Under the pieces are notes generated by a model. It was not told where the DNA came from. It saw only the letters and a program-made list of their open reading frames with translations, and made no database searches. This document shows positions 45,576 through 57,665 of a stretch of 64,000 nucleotides of DNA, one piece after another. The stretch comes from Nipponacmea schrenckii (taxonomy: Eukaryota; Mollusca; Gastropoda; Lottiidae). The stretch lies in the NCBI GenBank assembly GCA_030562195.1, contig JAUJPP010000012.1, forward strand, positions 14,260,001 to 14,324,000, in the 5' to 3' direction. A program made the position numbers and the translations under genes. How positions within the stretch are numbered: position 1 is the first letter of the stretch; each line of letters opens with the position of its first letter.

Positions 45576-47000
45576 GTCTGTTGTGTGGGGTTCTGTTACT
45601 GCTATATAGTCGTTTTCTCCCATGTCACATTCGCCTGATGATAGTGACGGTAAATTCATGTTTGAATCTCTAATTTCGCGAAATGAGAAATTACAACAGA
45701 ATCCGTGTGAATTTTTGACTCAGTACAATGATCTATTACACATAAAATTAATTAACGCGGAAAACCAGCAATTACCAGCAATGAATAAGAGACGTAAAAA
45801 AGAAAAGGGCAGAACTTGATTACAACAAATTACAACCTCCCAACCGCATTAGCCATTCAATGGCAGTTAATTTGAAATATCGGTATCGCCGTCTGTCGAC
45901 ATGGGGTCAATTAAAACAATAACCTTTGACCCCCAGGCCATGTTTAACCCGGAAGACAAATGAATTGCCTCGATTTGAATGAAGAAGTAGCGTCTGCTCT
46001 GATGGTCGACATCTTGGAATTGCAATGAAATACGGCTTCTTGGACAATATGACATAATTTACGAGACGATCAAACGAGTACCATGTTATTTATTGCCGCT
46101 GATGTTCCATTCTATGATTTAAAAGCTTGTCATTATTGGATTTAAACGTCGTCTGATAGAGGTTCATGTGAATTGCCCTATGTTACACCCACAAAGCATT
46201 TCTAGGGGCGTTTTGAAATATTTTCTTTAGTCAGTCACTAAAATTAAGAAAGATATTGCCTGTAAGGCAAGGCATGTTCATTCTCTCAGAACACATGATG
46301 CGACTTTGCAATTTTGTTTGTTAACTCAGCCTTGGCCTTCCATTCGAAGAGTCCAAACAATTAAAATAAGGTATATTTGGTACATGTATGCTTGTGTCAA
46401 CAGAAATTGAGTATTGTGTATGCGGTCAGATTGGCGAAAGCATGGGGAGGGTGAAACCTTCTTGGAAAAATTTATCACGTTGTTCAAAGTAATATGCGTC
46501 TTCAATGGTCACTATACAAAGAATCAAAAGCAATGAAAATTTCAAAGACAAAAAAAAAATTTGTAGCAGTTGAATTAGCTGAGCCAGTAGGGAGTTTGGT
46601 TGTCGTCTGATTGGGCTCGAAACCTCCAAAATTTAGGCCAGTGCTTGAAAAGTCGGTTTCATCAGGCGACAGGGTAAACTAAGCCTGACCGTAAGAGTTA
46701 CGACGAACATGTGGTGGACTCGTGTCTTATCGAAGGATCTGACCAGTGTAATGACCACCTTGAGATAGGTGACCTCGTGGGTCAAGCTACTAATTGGCCT
46801 AGAGGAGGGCTTTAAGATGGTGTTCAATCATGTTATGAAACACTTTGTTGGTAATTAGAGCACGGCAGGTGTCCAAGGAGGGTTAAATTGGTTTAGAAGA
46901 GTTTTTCAAACTGGGTAGGCCAATTAGTCCACACTTTGATCCTAACGATATCGAGATGCTTCAATTAAACTTCACCTCTCGTAAGGACATTTTATGTTTT
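45576..47000. other. Spacer with one weak coding-like frame
   Basis: The plus frame at 45,622-45,819 (65 codons) is hydrophilic and helix-prone, for example NPCEFLTQYNDLL and AENQQLPAMNKRRKKEKG. I recognise no family and see no upstream exon. Nothing else stands out. Confidence 0.3.
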
Positions 47001-47235
47001 CTCCATCATTAAAGCTATTATTGCGACTAATTGTAGTTTTTTCGAATTTGGATATGGTCAAGGAAGTATTTTTTTGGATTGATGACGTCACCAATTCTCA
47101 AAGAGCGAAGATTATTTAATGTTTTCTACATCATTAAAGCCATTTATCCGACTAAATTTAGTTGTGGATATGGTCAGGAAAATATTCTCGGGGATTGATG
47201 ACTTCACAAATTCTGAAAAGTGGGAACAATTTTAT
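47001..47235 (+). repeat. Tandem duplication, about 130 bp, 2 copies
   Basis: Both copies contain catcattaaagc then ttgcgacta or tccgacta, then ttggatatggtca and ggattgatga, ending with acaaattct or accaattct. Moderate divergence. Confidence 0.7.
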
Positions 47236-47689
47236 GATTTCTATTTCTCATAAGACACTACTCGACCAAGCTGTGTTATAGAAATACATGTACGTGTACT
47301 TTATTCAGATACAAAAAAAAATACTAGGAGATGTTGACTTAAATTCCGTATTGTGACGTTACTAATAATTTGTCTTCTACCAGCTGCTTTAAAAATTTCA
47401 AAATGTTCAACTCACTACCAAACTATGTGGACTCCAAGTCCACAAAGCTGATACTACTAATTCATTAGTTACTTTATTTGTATATCAATATTACTCTTAA
47501 ATAAACGTGACCCAAATCAAGCCTTGTACCAATGGATCGAGATTAAAATATCCCTCCATTATCAAGACCGATAATCTTAAGTGAGCATTAAGCCACTTAA
47601 TTTCCAATTTCACTTAATGGTTTGATCTAAAAGCTAATGAGTTTGTCTTGTTTATTTGACTGTTGTATTGCATTATCAACTTGAGCCAG

Positions 47690-48130
47690 TTTCTATTAAA
47701 ATTTCATGTTCAAATGATATGATAATGGTACAGATTCTTATTAATGCCATATATCCAATTTACTATTAGCCAGCAAAGATAACATACACAAACACGGCTA
47801 ATTCAAACCCAAAGCTCTTCTGCATTCGTTGAAAGCTGTAAAAATGTTATGTTATCAAAATATATCAAAATTTTTCATGTTCAAACAATACGATGATACG
47901 GTAACAAATGCCATAATATGGTATGATATATTATATTCAATTAACTGTTTGCTATCCATAATAATACACAACACGTCCAAATTAATGACCAAAGCTGTTC
48001 TGCATTTATTGAAAATGTAACTATGTTTGTTTTCATTAAAATTTCGTGATCAAATGATAGTTTAATAGTGAAAATTGTTACAAATATCATATATCCAATT
48101 TAACATTAATGTACACAAATTAGCCACACA
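47690..48130 (+). repeat. Degenerate tandem repeat, about 160-bp unit, 3 copies
   Basis: The unit begins like attaaaatttcatgttcaaa, includes aatgccatatatccaattta, and ends like aaagctcttctgcattcgtt then gaaa. The 63-codon frame at 47,829-48,020 is repeat-derived. Confidence 0.65.
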
Positions 48131-48254
48131 ATGCCGAAGTTTTGAAACACTACCTGTTAGACATTGTGACATAAGCAAACATTTAAGCTGCATTTTCAAA
48201 ACGTCACTATACACACTCCTTTATTGTTAGTAACGAAAACATACACAATTACAA

Positions 48255-48615
48255 CAATGAAGGATTTTAAAAAGGTTGTAAAATATTTTAAGCGCCATGG
48301 GGATACTTTTTATCGTGTACAATTTTAGTATATGTATTACGTGGGATACTGATAGCATCGATTTGCACCACTCCAATTTACAATCAGACGTCTCTGATTT
48401 CAGCAATTGCACCATAACTAAGTGTTTGATTTTTATCGCATAATATCGTATACCTATCACATAGGGCCCTTTGCAATAAGTGAAAAGTCATCAAACATAT
48501 AGTTTTAGTGGAATTGTAGGATTGTAAAGATTGTAAATTGGAAAAGTGCTAATGATGCTTTCAGAGTCGTCGACACGCATACAAACCTTGAAATCTCTTA
48601 AAAATCCCCATAACC
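48255..48615. mobile_element. Fold-back MITE, fairly complete
   Basis: The left half has gcatcgatttgcaccactcc. The right half has tagtggaattgtagg and aatgatgctttcagag, inverted or partner motifs of the family at 29,979. The 77-codon minus frame at 48,227-48,460 lies inside it and is not called. Confidence 0.55.
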
Positions 48616-49845
48616 CTGTCTCTGCATCCGATATTATGAGTTATGAGGAAAAACCAGAGATATCCTCTATTCCCAACAAGCAAATAAATTAAGAAATAGT
48701 AACAAAGTACTCAATTTCGTTTCCTAATCGAAATTAACCAATATCAAAGAGACATCACTTGCCTTAGGCGAAAGAGGAAATCCAACTTTATGCAATAGAC
48801 ACAGTATGAAATAATGGTCACACGCAACACCCCTTCTTTTTGTCCTCGGGGGTCGGCCTTAATTGGCTTTAAACACAGCTTTAACAAATTGTGCGAACGT
48901 AATTAAAGCAAACTGGTCTGTGATAGGAGGGGTCATTGAAACTCTCTTTCATTAAGTGACTCTAGGAGTCGGTGATTCAACTTAGTTTGTGCCCCCCCCC
49001 CTAACTCTCAATTTGAGATCAGAACAGAAGAAAACCACCCCACAGATCCAGATGCCCATTTCTCAATAAAATATTTGTTCCACCCTAGGCCTGTACATCT
49101 GGGAGAATCAATCCCTCCCAGAGGTACTAAAAAGCTAGTACAAGTTTAAATCATCTTTTAAAGAACAAAATGATCACACATTCCGAATATATAAAAAGTC
49201 ATAAAATCAAAATGAAGCTAATGAGGTGTTTATCAGAAAAATGAAACTTAAATAATACAATTTTAATTGTTTTCCCCTATTTTGGGAATTTGTGATATAA
49301 CTTAAATAATACAATTTTGACAACTTCATCTTACAAGGCTCACAATCATTCTATTTTCGAGGGCAAAATAATCATCCAAACCGACTGATCTTTTTGAGAA
49401 AATATTGAAAGCAATAAACACGTATCAGGGAATTAAGCCATTCAACTTTAATCAATACAACATTATGCATCACATAAGATCAATTCTTAGTTTTCGAGTA
49501 ACATTTCGAGAACAAAATGTTTACCCAATCCGATTGTTTCAAAAGGTCATTAGAATAAAATGAAGCTAATGATGGTGTTTTTGAGAAAAACCAAACTGTC
49601 ACAATAAAAGACGTATAAGAAACATAGGAGATAACGTTATTAAATAGTATATATAGGAGAAACCCAAAGCTCGCTGTTAATTGGGATATATGATACGGTG
49701 AACTAGTTTGAGGTATTCACCATTAGCTAAAAAGCCCAATTAATAATGATAATGAGGTAGAAGCTAGTTTGAAAGTACATTGTCCTCGTGAAGAGAAAAT
49801 GTGTTTTGTGTTTACGAATTTAAAACTTGTTGAAATGATGGCATA
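48616..49845. other. Spacer with a weak internal duplication
   Basis: Around 49,130-49,620 the phrases agtcataaaatcaaaatgaa then gctaatgaggtgttt, and aggtcattagaataaaatga then agctaatgatggtgttt, mark an old duplication of about 360 bp spacing. A C9 run lies at 48,993. Confidence 0.4.
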
Positions 49846-50155
49846 TAATAAAAGGATTGTAAATAAGTTTTCTTATTTTCTATGTAAAATAAACGGATAC
49901 AGGAAGCATCACTTTGAATCATTCCAATTTTCAGTCAGACGCCTGTAATTCCACTAAAATTAAACATTTTAGGACATCACTATCTTAAAAGCCCTCAGAT
50001 GTAATATTTGAGTTGTTTTCATAAGAGTGACGTCATGAAAACTTAGTTTTAGTGGAACTGCAGGAACCACAGAATACTGTCTCCAAATGATGCACACCTA
50101 TGCCAGTAAAGTCCCCGATTCATTGTAATGAGGTTCTAAAAAAAATTATTCACTT
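49846..50155. mobile_element. Fold-back MITE, same family as 48,255
   Basis: It begins taaaaggattgtaaataagt. The left half has tgaatcattccaattttcag and the right half has gtggaactgcaggaaccaca and aatgatgcacacctatgcc. Confidence 0.6.
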
Positions 50156-50799
50156 CGTAATTGATCAGCAGGAGAAAATTTCTTTCCACTTCATTAAGAT
50201 ACTAATGCTTTATAAATATATTGATTTTGACGTCAGATAACTTGATATTATCAATATACATTTATTTAAATTTGAGTAAACGGTGTCACGTGGTATGATT
50301 AGGATCTGAAATTGTCCAATCGGGTGTATTAAATTTCACAATTAAGATTCAGTGATATCTACAAATTATATTAACTTAGTCGTTTTGAGTAGAGCATTTT
50401 CATTCAATGCACGCCGGTTTTGAGGCAATAACAAAGATTGAAATGAGTCTTCAAAGACGCCATGCAGTGTGTACTTCAGTAAAATAGAGCACAGGAGCAT
50501 TAACCTACAAAGATCTGTAGCTAACAAATTTTATTTGTTTCTATATAGGATTATCTTAACAACGAACTAAGCCAAGCAGTGTACAATGAGGATTTTGTTT
50601 TTCCAGAAAAGTGCCCTATTCTCGAGACCGTGTTAATATGAAATTTACATTCTTATAGTTTAATATTGTCCACTTAAAATAGGCCCTTGAATGTATTTAG
50701 GAATCTTCCACCAATAAAATCAAATCATTCGTTAAAGACGCACTTTTCTCATTTCCACGCCTACTGTAGTGGGCTACGTCTAAAACATATCAAAACACG

Positions 50800-51060
50800 T
50801 ATTCCATACATGATCACGACGTACGAAGAACGAAACATACATTTTTCTAAATGAAACTTGCGACCACCAGAGTTAAATTTTAGTTAACCCATGGCAATTT
50901 CAACCAAACTGAGTTAAAATTTAGTTATTCCATGGTCAATTCACCGTATGGCCATATATGATCAAGACGTACGAAGAACGAAACATAAATTTTTCTAAAT
51001 TAAACTAGCGACCACCAACAGTAAATATCTAAAAAACATTTACTTAATAACAATCAGCTC
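50800..51060 (+). repeat. Duplication of about 146 bp leading into the 41-bp array
   Basis: Two copies of a block with gacgtacgaagaacgaaaca, tttttctaaat and gcgaccacca. The first copy already contains two early units of the array that follows (gagttaaaatttagttattc). Confidence 0.75.
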
Positions 51061-51114
51061 GGAAAAATTGTGTCGAAATTATCTTTCTATCTTCAATATA
51101 ACACAATCTTCTTT

Positions 51115-52115
51115 CAGCATCGAATGATGTCACTTCAAACGAATGGAGTTAAAATTAAGTTATTCCATGGTCATTTCAAACGAATGGAGTTAAAATTAAG
51201 TTATTCCATGGTCATTTTTAACGAATTGAGTTAAAATTTAGTTATTCCATGGTCATTTCAAAGGAATTGAGTTAAAATTTAGTTATTCCATGGTCATTTC
51301 AGAGGAATTGAGATAAAATTTAGTTATTCCATGGTCATTTCAAAGGAATTGAGTTAAAATTTAGTTATTCCATGATGGTCATTTCAAAGGAATTGAGTTA
51401 AAATTTAGTTATTCCATGGTCATTTCAAACGAATTGAGTTAAAATTTAGTTATTCCATGGTCATTTTAAAGGAATTGAGTTAAAATTGAGTTATTCCATG
51501 GTCATTTCAAACGAATTGAGTTAAAATTTAGTTATTCCATGGACATTTCCAACGAATTGAGTTCAAATTTAGTATTCCATGGTCATTTCCAAAGAATTGA
51601 GTTAAAATTTAGTTATTCCATGGACAATTCAGTCAGAATGGGGTTAAAATTTAGTATTCCATGGACATTTCCAAAGAATTGAGTTAAAATTTAGTTATTC
51701 CATGGTAAATTCAGTCAGAATGGGGTTAAAATTAAGTTATTCCATGGTCATTTCAAACGAATTGAGTTAAAATTTAGTATTCCATGGTCATTTCAAAAGA
51801 ATTGAGTTAAAATTTAGTTATTCCATGGTCATTTCAAAAGAATTGAGTTAAAATTTAGTTATTACATGGTCATTTCAAACGAATTGAGTTTAGATTTAGT
51901 TATTCCATGGTCATTTCAAAAGAATTGAGTTAAAATTTAGTTATTACATGGTCATTTCAAACGAATTGAGTTTAAATTTAGTTATTCCGTGGTCATTTCA
52001 AACGAATTGAGGTTAAATTTAGTATTTCATGGTCATTTTAAACGAATTGAGTTTAAATTTAGTTATTCCATGATCATTTAAAACGAATTGAGTTAAAATT
52101 TAGTTATTCCATGGT
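51115..52115 (+). repeat. 41-bp minisatellite, about 24 copies
   Basis: The unit is gaattgagttaaaatttagt then tattccatggtcatttcaaac. Each unit carries an NcoI-like ccatgg palindrome. A few copies have a one-base deletion (ttagtattcc) or a cagtcagaatgggg variant. Confidence 0.95.
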
Positions 52116-52493
52116 TCGATAAGTGTCTGGTCTAGTGGAAATTTTGGTTTTCGAAATAACGTCAACAATAACCGCCTTCAACTGTCCCCGATATGACGAA
52201 TATATATATGCGATAGCAATTTATTGGGGCATCTACTATTCATCTGCACTTTTCCTAGTGCTTTCCAAATGCACCCACAGAAAAACAAAATCTCAAGTGT
52301 AATTTCTAATGCGTTTTTCGTGTCTAGCTGAAAACTGGCAGTATGTCGTCACATTTATCTGTCCAAAATCTTTAATAATGAAAATAATCTCGATTGAATA
52401 TCAATTAATGTTATTGTACTTTTGTTAGTTCAGTTCACGTCGAATTTAAATGATATTTTTGATCACAAGATATGAAACTGAATTGTAATAGCA

Positions 52494-52668
52494 CGGGGCT
52501 TCCCAAAACATTGTATGGATAATGATTGCGGGCCACTGAGTACTGACATTACGTTTCCCTGATTCTTGATTCAGATATTGCGGACATATTGAACTTCATG
52601 AAAACGACTTCAAAAGTGTTCGTGGGTCGAATGGAATCGTCTCGCGGGTCGGAGTTTGGAAACCCCTG
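52494..52668. mobile_element. Miniature hAT element, 175 bp, with intact 8-bp target duplication
   Basis: It starts cggggcttcccaaaaca and ends ggagtttggaaacccctg, imperfect inverted ends of the CAGGGGTTTCCAAAC type. It is flanked by taatagca at 52,486-52,493 and 52,669-52,676. The length and duplication fit a hAT MITE or a deletion derivative. No coding content. Confidence 0.85.
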
Positions 52669-52676
52669 TAATAGCA

Positions 52677-55600
52677 TATATTAACAATTTAAAAACGTTA
52701 CATAGAAACATGTACTTTCCAACAGCAAGTTGAAATGCCCAGTCGCAGAATAGCATCTGAAAAAATTTCAAAGAAAGATTTTATGTTAACCATTTTCGGC
52801 ATCGACGAATCATATTTTTAGTACAAAAGCAGTCGTTTAAAATGCTTGTTTAAAACAACGAAAATAGTGAAATTTTGCGGATTAAAATGAGAAAAATCTG
52901 TCTGCATACAGAATCGTTTGTCTGAATACCTACAAAAAACTGACATATGGTTGAAAAATTAATGCACACATATTTTTTTCATGTCGAGAGTGTGCAGCTG
53001 CAATTTATTCTCGGGTTCATCTATTTTCCGTTTTATTGTTGCTTTTTCTCATAATAGCCTATTTACATCTAATTTCACACATCCGCGCATTTTATTCTTT
53101 TGTGTAGCAATATGAAATGATGTACGGGGTATTATGCTTACAAGTGCCACCGCTTGACATGACCTGTGGCGTAGCGGTCAAATGTGAAAGGTCATTATGT
53201 AGCCAGAAACACAAGAAATTGACCAATTAAAAACCAATTGTCCATTGATAGACAGTTCGAAATGTTTGCACGTGTACAGAGCCGAATAATCTCTAAGCTC
53301 AACCTGTATTTATTGAAAAACCTGGTCAATTGTTTGCTTTTAATTGTCGAGATTATTTTGACACGTCAACGACGCCATTTACTTTTGTGCAAGCTTCCGA
53401 ATGTAAAACTTAATAATCTAAAGGTTATTGTATCTAAATGGATTATTAACATGTCGTCGCTATTTGATGAGCTTTCGGCCTCGAGCACTTGTCGCCAACT
53501 CCTTACAGATGATACTTCGGTCATCAGATGGGCAAAACTTACAACTTTGTGATCAACATTGGGATCAAGGTACTTCCAAACCTAGTCCGAAACTTGCTGA
53601 CTGTATTCCCAGCCTCTGATAGCTATTTGGACAGATATGGCTGGGGGAGAGGCACTAGGCACCCAAAACTTGGGATTTTCCGCACCTCCGCGGGTGTGGG
53701 GGTTTTAAACTTATTTACATACCTCGAATCCAACAAACCAAGATATATTTGGAAAGATGGATGTTTTTGTAGTTCAATCATGCCATCATTATCCCTTTTC
53801 ACCATTCATGTCACGCCTGTGGTTGCGTCAAATTTTTTTTTCAAGAATTTCAATCACTCAGTCGTCATCTCAAATTGCGTGCGCATTACAAAATTCCGAC
53901 GTTAAACGGTCATGTGATAGAAACAAACCATAATCCTGTACCTCGGAATTTTGGATGTGCATAGATTTAGTTATATTATTTTTGGTTATTAAAACACTTC
54001 AACTACCCCATGACTAGTTATTTTATATAAATGTATTCCTTATTAATAAAACAGCCAGATATAACAACAGGTGTTTATTTAATCTTTAATCACGCCTCCC
54101 CCCCCCCCTCTTAATTAATTTTCTGTTTCAAAATCCCTGAATTAAATCAGAATTGAATGTTATCTTAAGTATCATGTAATTATTATCGTTATAACTGCGC
54201 CTTAACTTAAAAGTAATGTGACACCCCCCCCCCCCCCATTTACAAATATTGTCGCACCCCTTGGCACTTAGAGCTGGTTAGGGGCCTGCTTGATGACGTC
54301 AATAAAACAAACTAATAAGAATCATTTCATTCAGAGGAGTAGAACGTAAAACTCCATTCACTTCATTTCATTTACAAGGAAGTAGTTCTACCAGAAAAAT
54401 GGCGCATTTATTTGATGTATTAATCTATTAGTGGTTATTTGTTTTGTTGACACTCCGTCTTGTCACTACATCAATTAATTCTATTAAAACGTTTTGTGTA
54501 AATGGAATTAGTTAATGAAAGTCTGTATATCGGTAGGATCAATTTACAAACCATCAATCCGATACAAACCCACAATTAAACGAGTTATATACGAGACCTA
54601 TATTGTATTTATCATTGTCGTTTCCTTTGAATTTCTTAGTTAGTCAGATCATTTCGATGTGAATGTGAATTATTCAATTACTATTTTAATTTGTTCAGAT
54701 ATATACCCTATATTAATGAAGTAGTTAACGTAAATGCGCTTTGGTTTGATTAAACTGGCAGGATGTAGATTTTTTTTCTTATCAAAACCTCGTACATTAT
54801 ACCTGAAAAGTTTTCTAGAATAAGCTATCTAATTCCGTGTATCTACTTGATCAAACTGATTTTTTTTCAAAAGTTTGACTTAAATTGGTTATTAAATAAT
54901 TTGATCTTTATTTTGGTGTTAAGCTTTATAATGGCACGAAATTATAACTTGAAACCTTCAAGATACATACTATCTCTACAACTAGGCATAGAGTCATTTT
55001 CTTAAATAAACAATGTGTATAGTAAACCTTTAGAAAAGTTTTGTTTTTTAAAACAAAATCAACGGTTACATTATTTATTTGAAGCTTTGAAATATTTTCA
55101 CATTTTACATAAATTTGAAAAAAAATTTTTTTTCGACCTGCGGAACATCGCCCTCTTTCGCCCCCGCCCCCCCCCCAAAAAAAAACAACAACAAAAAACA
55201 TACTGCTACTTAAATGCTTCTAAAAACTAGACTCGGTTGACATTATTCGGGATATGTCAGGGTTTTTTACTTTGTTACTTGTAAAACCAACCCACAGCAC
55301 TGGTTGGGCATCTTACCAGTATTCGAAGTCTCTTTCGTTACATTCTCGTTGTGGTTTGTTAGTTTGTAAATCTAAGCTTCCATATCTTAATGTAATTAAT
55401 AATCATTTCATACAATGACTTAACGTCCTTATCCGTCAAAAGCGTTATTATTCACGGTCTTTTCCTTTTCAGTCACCAGAATGGTCCTGTATATTCATCG
55501 TTCATGGGTCAACTGCTCTGCTAAAGGCAGTCAAAAGACAAGTCATTTGGAATTTGATAGGAGTTCATGTTCCTATACATGCCAATATAGCATGGTGCTT

Positions 55601-56210
55601 CGTCTTTGTCCGTCATGTTTTTCAAGTTTACGATTAATGGGCCAGCCAATCAAAACAAAATGAAAGGTCAATCAAAATTAAACCAACTAAATTGAATGTG
55701 ATTTGTTCAAGTCATTTTACAGGGTAGATTTTGAAATTAGTTTGGCTTTCAACAAAACGTATCGCTCTCGTTATACGTTCATGTTACACAAATATTGTAA
55801 GTGCATGTTGAATGCCATACTCTCGTTTTGTATGCTCATGTTTTACACATATGTTTTACGCTCATTTTGTACGCTCTCGTTTTGATTGTACGCTTTCGTT
55901 ATACACTCAAAATGCTGAAACGCAATTCTCGTTCACGTTTGTAACCTAAGAAAATCGTTCACCTAGTGGTATAGGAACTATTTATAACCTCTAATAAGGT
56001 GCAAGTTCTTCCTCAATTTAAAACTAATGGGGTATAATAAGCCGATTTACCGATGCCATATATAAATTAGTTAATTCGAACCCTTAGCGCTCCTAATGAT
56101 CGCAAAAACAGTATCCGAGGCAAAAAATTGGTCGCTTGAATCATTGCTCTAATCAGGGTAGATTTGAGTAATTGGTCAAATTAAAATGGAACCTCAAGTC
56201 AAACGCTAGG
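52677..56210. other. Gene-poor spacer
   Basis: Two overlapping plus frames at 53,238-53,552 and 53,528-53,905 lie in slightly GC-richer DNA but show no domain and no splice logic. At 54,335-54,372 there is a plus-oriented SINE tail (cgtaaaactccattcacttc). C-runs are at 54,101, 54,224 and 55,166. At 55,735-55,925 short units like acgctctcgtt and tacgctcat recur. A possible acceptor (ttccttttcag, 55,463-55,473) precedes an open stretch of about 54 codons, unassigned. Confidence 0.35.
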
Positions 56211-56460
56211 AGGATATTGACTTCCTCAACCGATCAGTTTATTAAAGACTGGTACAATCTAAGATTCAGTTTTCTGTAGCTTCGTTCATCAACGTTGACA
56301 GTCATATGGTAAGACTGTAGATGACTTATTGAAGGCAAACCATGTGTCTGATTTTGATATTGAACAGTGCTTAGAGATTAACTTCCTCAACCGGTATAAA
56401 GAAGACTGGTAAAACCTTGATTTACATTTCTGTAGCTTCGTTCATCAATTGTGATGTGAG
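56211..56460 (+). repeat. Tandem duplication, about 165-bp spacing, 2 copies
   Basis: Both copies have ttgacttcctcaaccg or attaacttcctcaaccgg, then agactggta, then tctgtagcttcgttcatcaa. Moderately diverged. Confidence 0.7.
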
Positions 56461-57332
56461 CTAGGTGTTCGGTCGCTGGCGCAAAAGTCGGGTAGTTGCT
56501 TACTGAACCTGCAGTGTCCCTAGTCAATGTAAGGAAATTGGAAATGAAAATTAGTTTTACGCCCTACTCTTCTGCAATTACTTGGGTTGGCACATAGTCC
56601 CGTTGATAGAGATATAATGCCCGCCTTATTTCGATTTCAAGATTTCAGCAAAAGGAATCTTGGTTTTTCCCCCATCCAAACAACTAGAACTTTTTTCTTT
56701 CCAGACAATACTGCCAACATCAATAATACCTGGCTGAAATTTCTATTCGAAAGGTAAGGGTACCTGTGAATGCTTATGACCATCAAAAATGACAATAGAC
56801 AAAGGTCGGATCCCAAATCTCAAAATTGCTATTCACTGCTTGAAATTCTTAATAAAACAAAAGACGACCCTTTAAAACCTAAATATTTTAAAATGAAGAT
56901 TGCTAAAGTTAGCTGAAATTTGGCTCTATCAGCAGGTAAAATACTAATTTTAGTCGACTATATACCTTTAAAACCAAAAGCTTTCAAATATCTTGACTTG
57001 TCATAACGAACAGCCATTCAATTCCAGTTAAAAGAAGCATTAAGGCTAATTTGTCAATCCATTCCGCCGATTTCCCTGCATGTCAAACCATTAACGTTTC
57101 AAGCTTCAATTTTTTTCCCTCGCTGACATATTTTTCTTGTTCTCGACATTGATCCTATGAATGTTTATTACACTTGTCTCTCCTGTCCATAGCCAAGAGT
57201 TAAAACCTATCATTATATTTTATCAAAGGGAAGTAATCTCGTAATATCATTGTTTGAAGGAATGTTTTCGTGTAACTTTGCATTTCATGAATATGATTAA
57301 TTTTTATTTCTAATTTCGCTCCTATAAATAAC
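56461..57332. other. Spacer with a SINE-tail trace
   Basis: At 56,552-56,585 the phrase ttttacgccctactcttctg matches the minus-oriented SINE tail. No gene was found. Confidence 0.4.
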
Positions 57333-57665
57333 AAAGGAATACTACGTCTTAGAATGAAAATAAAATTCAAATTTTACAAACTTGGTGAATTAGACAATAT
57401 ATTATATCTATACTGCACTGTCATAAATAACATAACAGAATCCTTATATAATCCGTTAAAAAATAAAAAAAACTTAGTAATAACCATAAAGATGCATTTG
57501 ATTATTGACAATCGCCTAATAAATTGATAAAGCGTTTTAAAAAATTACTTAATTTTATGAATTTTCCAGATTTTACAGGGATTCTGTTAGTTTACGACAC
57601 CTAGTTAAGTTGAATATATCTTGAGAACTGAAATTTCTTTCACTCATTCTAAGACTCAATATTAC
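57333..57665. mobile_element. Diverged AAAGGGAT-family MITE
   Basis: Colinear with 11,326-11,638: agaatgaaaataaaattc, ccataaagatgcatttg, gaattttccagattttacag, then gttagtttacgacacctagt. The terminal repeats are worn (aaaggaatactacgtcttag at the left). Confidence 0.6.

Noticed and set aside
53238..53905. Two overlapping plus frames of 104 and 125 codons in GC-richer DNA
   Set aside because: I recognise no domain, the frames overlap, there is no visible splicing into another exon, and both contain low-quality hydrophobic stretches. Kept only as a note.
55463..55640. Acceptor-like ttccttttcag followed by about 54 open codons
   Set aside because: The peptide resembles nothing I know, and no donor or partner exon was found.
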